From contig NZ_JAGGLB010000045.1 of the NCBI RefSeq assembly GCF_017874215.1, forward strand, positions 1-63,209: 63,209 nucleotides of DNA, given 5' to 3'. Within the stretch, counting starts at the first letter, position 1. Each line of letters starts with the position of its first letter. Origin of the DNA: Paenibacillus eucommiae. Lineage in GTDB: Bacteria; Bacillota; Bacilli; Paenibacillales; NBRC-103111. The notes beneath the pieces were generated by a model. The model was given only the letters and a program-made list of their open reading frames with translations. It did no database searches and was not told where the DNA came from. Of this stretch, positions 53,936 through 62,109 are shown piece after piece. The translations under genes and the position numbers were made by a program.

Positions 53936-53985
53936 TTGACTATTTTGGGAATCGTTGGTATCATAATCAAGAAAAGAATGTCGAA
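53936..53985 (+). promoter_or_regulatory. abrB promoter with downstream Spo0A box
   Basis: TTGACT (53936-53941), 17-nt spacer, TATCAT (53959-53964), then a fifth TGTCGAA at 53979-53985 just after the predicted start. In B. subtilis, Spo0A-P represses abrB from 0A boxes downstream of its promoter; the same layout is seen here. Confidence 0.8.
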
Positions 53986-54030
53986 TTATGACGATTAAAA
54001 TTTTCATTTTTAGGAAGGGGAAATTCATAT

Positions 54031-54285
54031 ATGATGAAATCAACTGGTATTGTTAGAAAGGTCGACGAACTGGGCCGCGTTGTGATTCCAATCGAACTTC
54101 GCCGCACTTTGGGCATTGGCGAAAAGGATGCATTGGAAATTTACGTGGACGGCGAGCGCATTATGCTTAAGAAATACGAGCCTGCTTGCATTTTTTGCGG
54201 CAATGCAGAGAACGTTACTTATTTCAGAGGAAAAATAGTTTGTAATGTTTGCCTATCTGAAATGACAACCCCTGTGACAAATTAA
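54031..54285 (+). CDS. abrB: transition-state regulator AbrB (zinc-ribbon C terminus)
   Basis: Global repressor of post-exponential genes. The 84-residue protein has the AbrB DNA-binding fold (STGIVRKVDELGRVVIPIE, LRRTLGIGEKDALEIYVDGE) almost identical to B. subtilis, but its C-terminal half has Cys53-x-x-Cys56 and Cys71-x-x-Cys74 (CIFCGN, CNVC), a zinc-ribbon-like end in place of the B. subtilis multimerisation helix. Starts at one of two adjacent ATGs after AGGAAGGGG. Its promoter bears Spo0A boxes. Own terminator. Confidence 0.94.
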   Translation: MMKSTGIVRKVDELGRVVIPIELRRTLGIGEKDALEIYVDGERIMLKKYEPACIFCGNAENVTYFRGKIVCNVCLSEMTTPVTN

Positions 54286-54350
54286 GAAAAATAGGTTATA
54301 ATAAAATTATTCATTCCATTAGGTAATTCTAACCTTTTTCATATCTCCTT

Positions 54351-54402
54351 TATCTCTAATCTATTGGCTGTTTTCAGCTGTATGGATTAGAGATCTTTTT
54401 TT
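54351..54402 (+). terminator. terminator after abrB
   Basis: ATCTCTAATC ... GATTAGAGAT, 10-bp stem with an inner GGCTG/CAGCT stretch, followed by CTTTTTTT. Confidence 0.88.
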
Positions 54403-54423
54403 GTCTGGAGACGGTCAGGAATC

Positions 54424-55308
54424 TTATTTTCCAAGTAAAGCGTTATACACATCCCGCTTGGGCACATCCCTGTCAGCGGCCACTTTTTTCGTAGCTTCCT
54501 TCTTGTCTAAGCCCTGCTCCATATAATGGTCTACATGCTGCTCCAGGGTCAGCGCTTGCCACCAGGTAGCGGACTCTTCTGATGATCCGTTGTCACCTTC
54601 GGCAATCAGGCAGTATTCGCCTTGTGGCGGATGCTCCTCTAGATGCTTTAAGCACTCCGCAATTGTCCCCCGGGCAAATTCCTCAAATTTTTTGGTCAAT
54701 TCCCGAGCCAGACAAATGTTGCGCTCTGCTCCCCACACCTCTGCCATACGCTCCAGTGTCTTCACAATACGGTGCGGCGATTCGTAGAACAGTAGCGTTC
54801 CCTGTAGAAGCCTTAGCCGCTCCAACTCCTGAGTCAAGGACTTCTTCTCTCTAGGCAGAAATCCAATGAACGTGAAGCGTTCTGTGGACAGTCCCGATGC
54901 GATCAAGGCAGATAGCGCTGCATTCGCTCCAGGAATCGGTACTACTGGAATGCTGCTCTCTAAAGCCATCCTCACCAGATCATAGCCTGGATCAGAGATG
55001 GCGGGAAGTCCCGCATCGCTGACAAGGGCGATGCTCTGCCCTTCAAGCAGCAGCCGGACCAGCTCCGGGCCGCTGGCCTGCTTATTGTGCTCGTGATAGC
55101 TGACGAGCCGCGCAGTGATTTCGAAGTGCGTGAGCAGCTTGCGGGTTTGCCGGGTGTCCTCCGCGGCAATAAGTGCTACTTCCTTAAGCGTGCGGATCGC
55201 ACGGAAAGTTATGTCTTCCAGATTACCAATAGGTGTAGCAACCAGATATAGCGTTCCTGGAGCTTGTCCGCCCGCAGACGCTGCATAGCTTTTTTGTAAG
55301 TTCAACAA
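54424..55308 (-). CDS. rsmI: 16S rRNA (C1402-2'-O) methyltransferase RsmI
   Basis: SAM-dependent ribose methylation in the ribosomal decoding centre. The 294-residue protein has YLVATPIGNLEDITFRA, EDTRQTRKLL, VSDAGLPAISDPG and VPIPGANAALSALIASGL, the tetrapyrrole-methylase fold motifs of RsmI. TTG start with GAGGG 9 nt upstream. B. subtilis has the GIY-YIG gene yazA between this and yabB; it is absent here. Confidence 0.94.
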   Translation of the reverse strand: MLNLQKSYAASAGGQAPGTLYLVATPIGNLEDITFRAIRTLKEVALIAAEDTRQTRKLLTHFEITARLVSYHEHNKQASGPELVRLLLEGQSIALVSDAGLPAISDPGYDLVRMALESSIPVVPIPGANAALSALIASGLSTERFTFIGFLPREKKSLTQELERLRLLQGTLLFYESPHRIVKTLERMAEVWGAERNICLARELTKKFEEFARGTIAECLKHLEEHPPQGEYCLIAEGDNGSSEESATWWQALTLEQHVDHYMEQGLDKKEATKKVAADRDVPKRDVYNALLGK

Positions 55309-55341
55309 TTCTACAATCCCTCTTTACATAATAAAATAATT

Positions 55342-56094
55342 TTAAAGGGAGGTTTTCCCTCCATAATAAATTTCCATCAGTTCTTTGCAATACTGGTTGT
55401 GCTCGTCATATACGATTAGAGGAGGAAGCGTGCGAATCTCTGGCTTTCCATCCTTCATGCCTTCTATAAGTACCATCATGGCCTCTTCCCCTGCTCTAGC
55501 ATGCACATAGCGAATGCGTTTAGGCTCCAAACGGAACTTCCTCATGAAATACACGATATCAACAAGCCTTGTCGGCCGGTGTACCATAGCAAACTTGCCC
55601 CCTGCTCTCACCTGCTTAGCGCCTGCTGCGACTACCTCTTCAAGCGTACAATAAAGCTCATGCCTCGCAGCAGCCACATGCTCGTTGACATTTTGCTCAC
55701 CCGCTGGAACTGGCAGATAGGGAGGGTTCACTGTTACAAGATCGAATTGTCCATGTCCCAAAGTTTGGTGAATCATCTTTAGATCACCTTGAAGCATGTG
55801 CAATCTATCCTCAAGCCCATTAAGCCTCACGTTGCGATTGGCCATATCTGCAAGCCTCTCTTGAATCTCAACTCCCCAAATCTCTGCTTTGGAACGAGTC
55901 GTTAGAAGCAGCGGCACCACTCCATTACCTGTACATAAGTCCAGCACCCGCCCTTTTGGCGGCATACTGCAAAATCTGGCTAATAGTATCGCATCCAGTG
56001 AAAAACTGAAAACTTCTTCACTCTGGATAATATACAAGCCATGCGTCAGCAAATCATCGATTCGTTCTGCTGCCGTTAACGGTACCTCGTTCAT
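55342..56094 (-). CDS. TrmN6-type methyltransferase (YabB-like)
   Basis: A 250-residue class I SAM methyltransferase with VLDLCTGNGVVPLLL (motif I) and the adenine N6 motif NPPYLPV. B. subtilis YabB and E. coli TrmN6 methylate A37 of tRNA-Val; this role is inferred. ATG 56094 (MNEVPLTAAERIDDLL) follows AAAGGGA; the longer frame from 56151 lacks a ribosome site. Confidence 0.9.
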   Translation of the reverse strand: MNEVPLTAAERIDDLLTHGLYIIQSEEVFSFSLDAILLARFCSMPPKGRVLDLCTGNGVVPLLLTTRSKAEIWGVEIQERLADMANRNVRLNGLEDRLHMLQGDLKMIHQTLGHGQFDLVTVNPPYLPVPAGEQNVNEHVAAARHELYCTLEEVVAAGAKQVRAGGKFAMVHRPTRLVDIVYFMRKFRLEPKRIRYVHARAGEEAMMVLIEGMKDGKPEIRTLPPLIVYDEHNQYCKELMEIYYGGKTSL

Positions 56095-56158
56095 CCGAAT
56101 CCCTTTCTGCACTGTAATGGAAAAACCGTAGAGAGAATCCCCTACGGCCATTCATGCT

Positions 56159-56500
56159 TTATTTATTTAGAAACGATAAGCAGAACAAGCAATCCCCTTC
56201 CGTGCGAAGGTGCCCGTAATATACATTGCATATATGGAAGCCCTCCATATACAGCCTGGCCAGGTTATCATAGCCCTCACCTATGAGAGGTGCGGCTTCC
56301 TCGATATTCCCCGACTCATTTGCTGTGGAGCCCTCTTCCTGTCTCATCAGCTTTCGAAGCTGCTGATTTTCGATACTCAGTCGCTTGTTCTCTTCAAGCA
56401 GTGCTACAATTTTCTTTTTTAGGTCGCCAAGCTCAGCATGAGCAATGCCCATACGCTCTTCCATCTGATCAATTTGCTCAAAAATATCGGGTTTATTCAC
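56159..56500 (-). CDS. yabA: replication initiation control protein YabA
   Basis: Limits initiation by binding DnaA and DnaN. The 113-residue protein has an N-terminal coiled coil (FEQIDQMEERMGIAHAELGD, LLEENKRLSIENQQLRKL), an acidic linker and the zinc-binding C terminus DNLARLYMEGFHICNVYYG, EGDCLFCLSFLNK. GTG 56500 is preferred, with AGAGGTGA upstream; ATG 56521 has AGGA directly adjacent and is possible. Confidence 0.94.
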   Translation of the reverse strand: MNKPDIFEQIDQMEERMGIAHAELGDLKKKIVALLEENKRLSIENQQLRKLMRQEEGSTANESGNIEEAAPLIGEGYDNLARLYMEGFHICNVYYGHLRTEGDCLFCLSFLNK

Positions 56501-56527
56501 GGTTTCACCTCTAGCAGCCATTTCCTG

Positions 56528-57331
56528 CTACTCTTGTTCTACTACATCATCAAGCGGCAGATCCATTACTTTCTTAAGGTCGAACAGTTGTACTTTGGCA
56601 GTGCGATCATTCATATTCAAGCCTAGAACCTTACCATTACCGAAAGATGTGATAACTTGCTTACCAACTGTAGGCAGCGAATCCTTGGCACTTTCATAAT
56701 TATCATGCTCATATTTAAGGCAGCACATAAGCCGTCCACATAGACCTGATATTTTCGCCGGATTCAAGGAAAGATTCTGGTCCTTCGCCATCTTAATCGA
56801 TACGGGCTCGAAATCCCCCAAGAAGGAAGTGCAGCAGAGAATTCGTCCACAAGGTCCAATGCCCCCAAGCATCTTGGCTTCATCCCGTACTCCGATTTGA
56901 CGAAGCTCAATTCTTGTCCGGAAAATACTGGCCAAGTCCTTTACAAGCTCCCGGAAGTCGACGCGTCCTTCAGCTGTGAAATAAAAAATAATTTTATTTC
57001 GGTCAAAAGTATATTCCACATCTACAAGCTTCATCTTTAAGCTATGATCCTTGATTTTCTCCTGACAGGTCTGGAAAGCATCCTTGGCCGCCTTCTTATT
57101 CTCTTCGACCAGATCCGCATCGAGATGATCCGCTATACGAATAACCTTCTTTAATGGAAGAACTACATCATTCTCACGAACTTCTTTCTTACCTATGACA
57201 ACTCTGCCATATTCGACGCCGCGTGCGGTTTCTACAATCACAGCATTTTCTTTCTCTATCGGAAGATCAATTGGATCGAAATAATATATTTTACCCGCCT
57301 TCTTAAAGCGGACACCTACTACCGAATACAT
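56528..57331 (-). CDS. ricT: PSP1-domain protein RicT (YaaT)
   Basis: Part of the RicA-RicF-RicT complex, which in B. subtilis stimulates RNase Y processing and helps Spo0A activation. The 267-residue protein has the PSP1 region ARGVEYGRVV, GGIGPCGRILCCTSFLG and SGLCGRLMCCLKYEHD; the paired CC and GPCG/LCG motifs hold the Fe-S-ligating cysteines. ATG 57331 follows AGGGGG. One base separates it from holB. Confidence 0.93.
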   Translation of the reverse strand: MYSVVGVRFKKAGKIYYFDPIDLPIEKENAVIVETARGVEYGRVVIGKKEVRENDVVLPLKKVIRIADHLDADLVEENKKAAKDAFQTCQEKIKDHSLKMKLVDVEYTFDRNKIIFYFTAEGRVDFRELVKDLASIFRTRIELRQIGVRDEAKMLGGIGPCGRILCCTSFLGDFEPVSIKMAKDQNLSLNPAKISGLCGRLMCCLKYEHDNYESAKDSLPTVGKQVITSFGNGKVLGLNMNDRTAKVQLFDLKKVMDLPLDDVVEQE

Positions 57332-57332
57332 G

Positions 57333-58310
57333 TTACACCCCCTGTATCTCAACCAGCATTTTCTCTACTACCAGTTGGGTATTAGCATTAAACCGAAGCC
57401 GCTTCTGCAGTTGAACCGCTTGCTCCATCATTCGCACCCAATCCGATACCTCTTTGCCAGATGCAAGAGATTCCATCCAATCGAGCTGATCCATAAAGAC
57501 CAGCTTGTCTCTGCGTCCTAATCGCAGCTGCACCATATCTTTAAACCAGAGAATCAGCAGGTCGAATATATTCGACATGTGTTCGGCCAGTTCTGTTTTT
57601 ATCAGCTTTTGCTGAACGGTCACTATAGATGAAGGAAACCTAGTTAGAGTCTCCTTTGCTAATTGTAACACTACGTTTCTCATTTCTGCAAACCAATTTG
57701 AAACAATTAATTCCTTAGCAGCTTCAATCCCTGCAGCCATATGAGCTGCTGGCCGCACAAGCACTTCAGGATGCCCTTCCTGCAGCAGGCTCCAAATCAA
57801 ATCGTCCCGTGGCATCGGTGTAAAAGAGATCCATTGTGCCCGCGACTGAATCGTTGGCAGCAGTGCATTTCCATTTTCCGTAATCAGGATCGCAATCACT
57901 TTTGATGCTGGTTCTTCAAGGAATTTCAGCAGGCTGTTTGCTGCGGCAGCTGTCATTTTCTCAGCTTGATGGATAATATAAATCTTCGTTCCTGAGGCAG
58001 TCGCCCGATAAGCGAATTCTTTCTGCAGCTGGCGGATCTGCTCAATCTTGATAGAAGCTCCATCCGGCTCAACAATATGCAGATCCGCGTGATTATGATG
58101 CTCTACCTTACGGCATTCCAGGCATTCTCCACAAGCATCCTCCACCATCGTGCTGCAGTAGACGGCTTTGGCCAGCGCCACCGCCATCTCAGCACGTCCA
58201 GTCCCTATGGGACCGCTAAATATATATGCATGAGACAATTTATCGTGTCTAAGCCCGTTTTGCAAAAGTCTCTTTGCAGCAGCTTGACCACGTATGGCTT
58301 GAAAGGACAT
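57333..58310 (-). CDS. holB: DNA polymerase III subunit delta'
   Basis: Clamp-loader subunit. The 325-residue AAA+ protein has the zinc-finger cysteines (C60, C63, C66 and an upstream C52), HQAEKMTAAAANSLLKFLEEP and TIQSRAQ (sensor 1 and arginine-finger region). The P-loop reads GPIGTGRAE (33-41) with Arg where Lys is usual, so it probably does not bind or hydrolyse ATP. ATG 58310 is preferred over an upstream GTG because GGAG spacing fits. Confidence 0.92.
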   Translation of the reverse strand: MSFQAIRGQAAAKRLLQNGLRHDKLSHAYIFSGPIGTGRAEMAVALAKAVYCSTMVEDACGECLECRKVEHHNHADLHIVEPDGASIKIEQIRQLQKEFAYRATASGTKIYIIHQAEKMTAAAANSLLKFLEEPASKVIAILITENGNALLPTIQSRAQWISFTPMPRDDLIWSLLQEGHPEVLVRPAAHMAAGIEAAKELIVSNWFAEMRNVVLQLAKETLTRFPSSIVTVQQKLIKTELAEHMSNIFDLLILWFKDMVQLRLGRRDKLVFMDQLDWMESLASGKEVSDWVRMMEQAVQLQKRLRFNANTQLVVEKMLVEIQGV

Positions 58311-58377
58311 AACCTTGTACACTCCATCCGGGAAAATCCCACTATATGAGTTAACTAAGCAGCTTCAATCTCCTTTT

Positions 58378-58824
58378 CTAAAATAAAAGGTTAATCAGCA
58401 TGCCTCGAATCTCACCGATTCTCTGTAAAATATCGATACGCCCCTGCTCGTTTTCCAGCAGCTCGTCCGCCATATTCAGCAGCTCCCGATCGATCTCCTC
58501 CAGCAGCTTATAACGTTTAGTGCGCCCACGGCGATCCCAGCCCCTGGTGTCTCTAAGAGATACGCCGCGCCGCGCAGTTTCTTCAAGAAACTGCTTGACG
58601 AGCGTTTTATACTGTCGCAGCTCGCGCACCGTCATGGATTTCGCCAGACGGTCTCCCTGCAGCGTAATTTGCTGCATCATTTTACCAAGCTGTTCCTGGG
58701 AGAACTTATCATTGTTCTGCTGCATGATGTCGGAAAAATTGCGGGGAGCCGTTTGCTGCGGCAGTGAATTATCATTCACTTTGACATTCTTCCCGATGGG
58801 CTGCCACCCCGGATTAATTTTCAA
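58378..58824 (-). CDS. yaaR: YaaR family protein (DUF327)
   Basis: A 148-residue predicted helical protein with RLAKSMTVRELRQYKTLVKQ and LLEEIDRELLNMADELLENE; conserved next to darA in Bacillales but without a known role. The start is TTG 58824, giving MKIN like the B. subtilis protein, with AAGGGTGG upstream; GTG 58836 is too close to any ribosome site. Confidence 0.9.
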   Translation of the reverse strand: MKINPGWQPIGKNVKVNDNSLPQQTAPRNFSDIMQQNNDKFSQEQLGKMMQQITLQGDRLAKSMTVRELRQYKTLVKQFLEETARRGVSLRDTRGWDRRGRTKRYKLLEEIDRELLNMADELLENEQGRIDILQRIGEIRGMLINLLF

Positions 58825-58848
58825 GGACGATCCCACCCTTTATCCAGC

Positions 58849-59178
58849 TTAGTAATGCTCAAATCTTTCTACTGGCAGAACAAACACGGCCGCCCCACCT
58901 ACTTGAACTTCAACCGGGAATGGAATGTAAGAATCCGTAGTTCCTCCCATTGGAGATACAGGTGTAACCAACTGCTCGCGGATTTTGCAGTTAGCCCGAA
59001 TAACCTGAAGCGCTTCCTGCACCCTGTCATCCTCCGTACCAATCATAAAGGTCGTATTGCCCGCACGCAGAAATCCGCCTGTGCTCGCCAGCTTAGTCGC
59101 CCGGAAGCCCTCTTTAATCAAAGCATTGGATAGACGGTTGCTATCTTTATCTTGTACTACAGCGATTACTAATTTCAT
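58849..59178 (-). CDS. darA: c-di-AMP receptor DarA (PII-like)
   Basis: Trimeric PII-like protein that binds cyclic di-AMP. The 109-residue product starts MKLVIAVVQDKDSNRLSNAL and has TGGFLRAGNTTFMIG and VEVQVGGAAVFVL; the length equals B. subtilis DarA (YaaQ). GGGAGG lies before ATG 59178. Together with the riboswitch at 49.0 kb, this window holds two c-di-AMP sensors. Confidence 0.93.
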   Translation of the reverse strand: MKLVIAVVQDKDSNRLSNALIKEGFRATKLASTGGFLRAGNTTFMIGTEDDRVQEALQVIRANCKIREQLVTPVSPMGGTTDSYIPFPVEVQVGGAAVFVLPVERFEHY

Positions 59179-59225
59179 AGGTGATTCCTCCCTCTTCATT
59201 ATAAACTATACCAGATAGTTTTTCT

Positions 59226-59879
59226 TCATAATGCAAAATATTGTTCCAGCAAACGTTTACAATCGGTTAAAATTTCCCGGGCAATTTCATCCTCAGCTCG
59301 ATTGGCATTCACAACAGTAATTCGCTGCGGCTGTTCCTCAGCAATATGATGAAAGCCCTCTCGCACACGACTGTGATACTCAAAGCCCTTCAATTCTATC
59401 CGATCCAATGGGGCGTGTGCGGATTGCCCTGCTCTTTGCAGCAGCCGATCTTGGCTAACCTCTACCGGTATATCCAATAAATAAGTTCTTGTTGCTTGCA
59501 AACCGGAACTGGCAAACTGATTGATAGCCCTTACCATCTCGGCTTCTACCCCTAAGCCATACGCTTGATAGGCTACACTCGCATCTATAAAGCGATCGCA
59601 AAGCACCACCTTTCCCGCATCTAAAGCCGGCAATATCCGTTCGTGCACATGTTGTGCTCTTGACGCAGCATACAGCAGCACTTCAGTCTGGTCCACCATC
59701 TCTATGTTGTCTGGCGAAAGCAGTATACTGCGAATTTTGTCACTGATTGCCGTTCCCCCCGGCTCCCTCGTAACGACAATTTCGTGCCCTATACTCTGCA
59801 GCTCCTTCGCCAATCTTAGAAGCTGGGTCGTTTTCCCTGCTCCATCCGGTCCTTCAAATGTAATAAATATCCCTTTCAT
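59226..59879 (-). CDS. tmk: thymidylate kinase
   Basis: Phosphorylates dTMP to dTDP. The 217-residue protein has the P-loop FEGPDGAGKTTQ, the DR(F/Y) motif CDRFIDASVAYQ and the TREPGGTAISD segment. AGGAGG lies 5 nt before the ATG. Located between darA and the decarboxylase gene as in B. subtilis. Confidence 0.96.
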   Translation of the reverse strand: MKGIFITFEGPDGAGKTTQLLRLAKELQSIGHEIVVTREPGGTAISDKIRSILLSPDNIEMVDQTEVLLYAASRAQHVHERILPALDAGKVVLCDRFIDASVAYQAYGLGVEAEMVRAINQFASSGLQATRTYLLDIPVEVSQDRLLQRAGQSAHAPLDRIELKGFEYHSRVREGFHHIAEEQPQRITVVNANRAEDEIAREILTDCKRLLEQYFAL

Positions 59880-59913
59880 GCTGTCCTCCTGAAGCTGCTA
59901 AACACGTATAGCT

Positions 59914-61419
59914 TTATTTTATATAAACCCTAATTTTATGCAATTGACTCAGTTGTGTCCCTTGAAATTTAATTCCTAAGGAGGCAAGCTCCTGCAAATA
60001 TTGTACACAGCTCTTTGTAATAATTTCCCCTGAATATAAGAGAGGTATACCTGGTGGATAGGGAATTACCATATCCGCTGACCGCCTGCCAACTGCAGCT
60101 TCCAGCGTTACCAACTCGGTATGATGTGCTGACTCCTTGCTGAAACTACTCTGATCCTGAAGTTTAAAAGCGACGGGAGAGGAGATTTGTGTAAATGGGG
60201 GTAGATTATCTATATTCGTGATGAATCCCGAAAGTTCCTTCTTTTCGAGCTGACTCTCTCTACAAATGTTGCTTAAAGCTTGATATACCCGCTGTACATC
60301 CGCATTGGTAGAGGCAGGGGTAAAGAGCAGCAGCACATGCTTGGCATCCGTCATTTCCACAAAACAGCCTGCATCCTCTAGCTTCTCCCGCAGTGCAGGC
60401 CCGGATAGGGTGCCAGTAGCATCATAAATACCAACTTTAAAAGGATCTTTGTACCTATAAGCACTCGTCTGCAAACTTTGACAAATTACTCCATAGCATG
60501 GAAGCTCACATAGGAGATTGCTGAAATTTCTCAAAACTTGTAAGCCTCGTTCGATCCACGCTTCTCCGTTCATATGAACCTGGCGTCTGGCCAAATCTAG
60601 CGATCCCAGAATCGGATAAGATGGACTGGAACTTTGGAGCAAGGACAATCTTTGCTGGATCGCGGTACGGTCAACCAAATCCCCTTGCACGTGCAGCATA
60701 GCCCCCATAGTCATGGCTGTCAGCATCTTATGAGTAGACTGGACAACAACATCAGCGCCACTTGATAACGCAGAAGGAGGCAGCTCCTGGTGAAAGCCAA
60801 AATGGGCACCATGCGCCTCATCAACGAGCAAAGGTTTATTATGTGCATGAAGAAGCTCTGCCAGAGACCGGACATCCACGCCCATGCCGTAATAATTCGG
60901 GTTGGAAATCAAGAGCCCCTTCGCCTCCGGATAAGCCTGTAGAGCAGTCTCCACATCCTCGGCTTTAACCCCTGTAGCCATCCCACTGGCCGCATCCCAC
61001 ATAGGGGGAATGAACACGGCTCTCGCACCCGCTAGCATCAGCCCATGGATAACCGACTTGTGCACGTTCCGCTGTACTAGAATGAGATCCTCAGGGTTGC
61101 AAACAGCCGTAATCATCGACAAATTACCAACCGTGCTGCCTCCAACAAGAAAATATGTTTCCTCCGCACCAAAACATTCCGCAGCCAAGCGCTGAGCCTC
61201 CAGAATCACACCCTCCGCTTGATGCAAATCGTCCAGACCCGTAATTTCGGTATAATCCACAGCCAGCATAGCCTCATAGAAAAAGCTTGCTGCCGGGTCG
61301 ACGCCCGCCCCTGATTTATGCCCTGGTACATGGAAGCTTACGGCATTCCGCCGGTAGTGAGCTGCCATCGCCTCAAATAAGGGTGCTCTAGTTCTATCTA
61401 TTTTTGATAAATCTGTCAT
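59914..61419 (-). CDS. Orn/Lys/Arg decarboxylase family PLP enzyme (YaaO-like)
   Basis: A 501-residue fold-type I PLP enzyme: FHVPGHKSGAG near the N terminus, FLVGGSTVGN, VDEAHGAHFGFH and the PLP lysine in QSTHKMLTAMT, with the C-terminal PYPPGIPLLYSGE typical of the family. Whether it acts on arginine, lysine or ornithine cannot be read from sequence. ATG 61419 follows AAAGGGG; a 61-codon N-terminal extension in the open frame is not family-like. Confidence 0.9.
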   Translation of the reverse strand: MTDLSKIDRTRAPLFEAMAAHYRRNAVSFHVPGHKSGAGVDPAASFFYEAMLAVDYTEITGLDDLHQAEGVILEAQRLAAECFGAEETYFLVGGSTVGNLSMITAVCNPEDLILVQRNVHKSVIHGLMLAGARAVFIPPMWDAASGMATGVKAEDVETALQAYPEAKGLLISNPNYYGMGVDVRSLAELLHAHNKPLLVDEAHGAHFGFHQELPPSALSSGADVVVQSTHKMLTAMTMGAMLHVQGDLVDRTAIQQRLSLLQSSSPSYPILGSLDLARRQVHMNGEAWIERGLQVLRNFSNLLCELPCYGVICQSLQTSAYRYKDPFKVGIYDATGTLSGPALREKLEDAGCFVEMTDAKHVLLLFTPASTNADVQRVYQALSNICRESQLEKKELSGFITNIDNLPPFTQISSPVAFKLQDQSSFSKESAHHTELVTLEAAVGRRSADMVIPYPPGIPLLYSGEIITKSCVQYLQELASLGIKFQGTQLSQLHKIRVYIK

Positions 61420-61705
61420 GTTTGGCTTGATCCCCTTTGTTAAAATGGATATTAGTTTTATTGGTATATCCTTATTATTCTTATAGTAGAGGAAAATAGC
61501 GAAAAAATCGAGGACATCGGAAACATCAAAATATCTCCTAAGAGAAGCAGCAAGACAGCAAGGAAATAATATTTTGTGCAAAAAAATTAGCCGTTCCCTC
61601 ATGCGATTGAAGCACTCGCTGAAAGAAGCAGCTATTCGTGTTTATATCCGTGATGCCGGGTAATATCTAGCCTGAGAGGTAGACTCTTGTAAATGACGGC
61701 ATGCC
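61420..61705. other. intergenic, csfB end to decarboxylase start
   Basis: No RNA gene or clear promoter seen. An open frame in phase with the decarboxylase covers part of it but is not conserved-looking. Confidence 0.4.
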
Positions 61706-61891
61706 TCATGCATTTTTTTTATAGAGAACCTGCCCCATTTGGTGCACAAAATACGGATATTTCACATCATGTACATCCGTTCCTACAATCTCCAGCTCGC
61801 AATCCTCACATAGAAAAGCCGCCAGAATCAAAATACCCTTTTGATGCCTTTGCCCACATATGATACAACTATCCGTTTGTGTTTCTTCCAT
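61706..61891 (-). CDS. csfB: anti-sigma-G factor CsfB (Gin)
   Basis: Zinc-ribbon protein that restrains sigma-G (and sigma-E) to the right cell and time in sporulation. The 61-residue product has CIIC (Cys9, Cys12) and CEDC (Cys28, Cys31) like B. subtilis Gin. ATG 61891 follows GAGGTGAG. It lies beside the right-hand rrn operon, as in B. subtilis, but xpaC and yaaN that follow there are absent. Confidence 0.88.
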   Translation of the reverse strand: MEETQTDSCIICGQRHQKGILILAAFLCEDCELEIVGTDVHDVKYPYFVHQMGQVLYKKNA

Positions 61892-61922
61892 TTTGCTCAC
61901 CTCGCCGCGCTTGATATCCAAA

Positions 61923-61952
61923 CAGTATGCCCAAAAATGACCTCTCGTAAAC
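61923..61952 (-). promoter_or_regulatory. csfB promoter, sigma-F type
   Basis: Minus strand GTTTA (61948-61952), 15-nt spacer, GGGCATACTG (61923-61932): the -10 fits GGNNANAHTR and the -35 is one off GYATA. csfB is a sigma-F gene in B. subtilis. Confidence 0.5.
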
Positions 61953-62031
61953 TAGTTATCTTGCTTTAATCCAAAATAGAGCTGCGTCACTTCCTTATAT
62001 TCTTGCCCTCACTTGCCGATATATGGATTAT

Positions 62032-62073
62032 TAATGAATTAATAATGAATTAATAATGAATGAATAATGGATT
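62032..62073. repeat. 11-bp tandem repeat (TAATGAATTAA)
   Basis: Two perfect units at 62032-62053, a third with one change at 62054-62064 and a partial unit after it. The array ends about 36 bp before the start of the membrane protein gene, within its probable promoter region. Confidence 0.8.
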
Positions 62074-62109
62074 CATACATCGCACCATCATGGAGGTAAC
62101 CGAGTAATT

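Noticed and set aside
59914..61602. Decarboxylase start at 61602
   Set aside because: The extra 61 residues are not family-like and the ribosome site lies before 61419.
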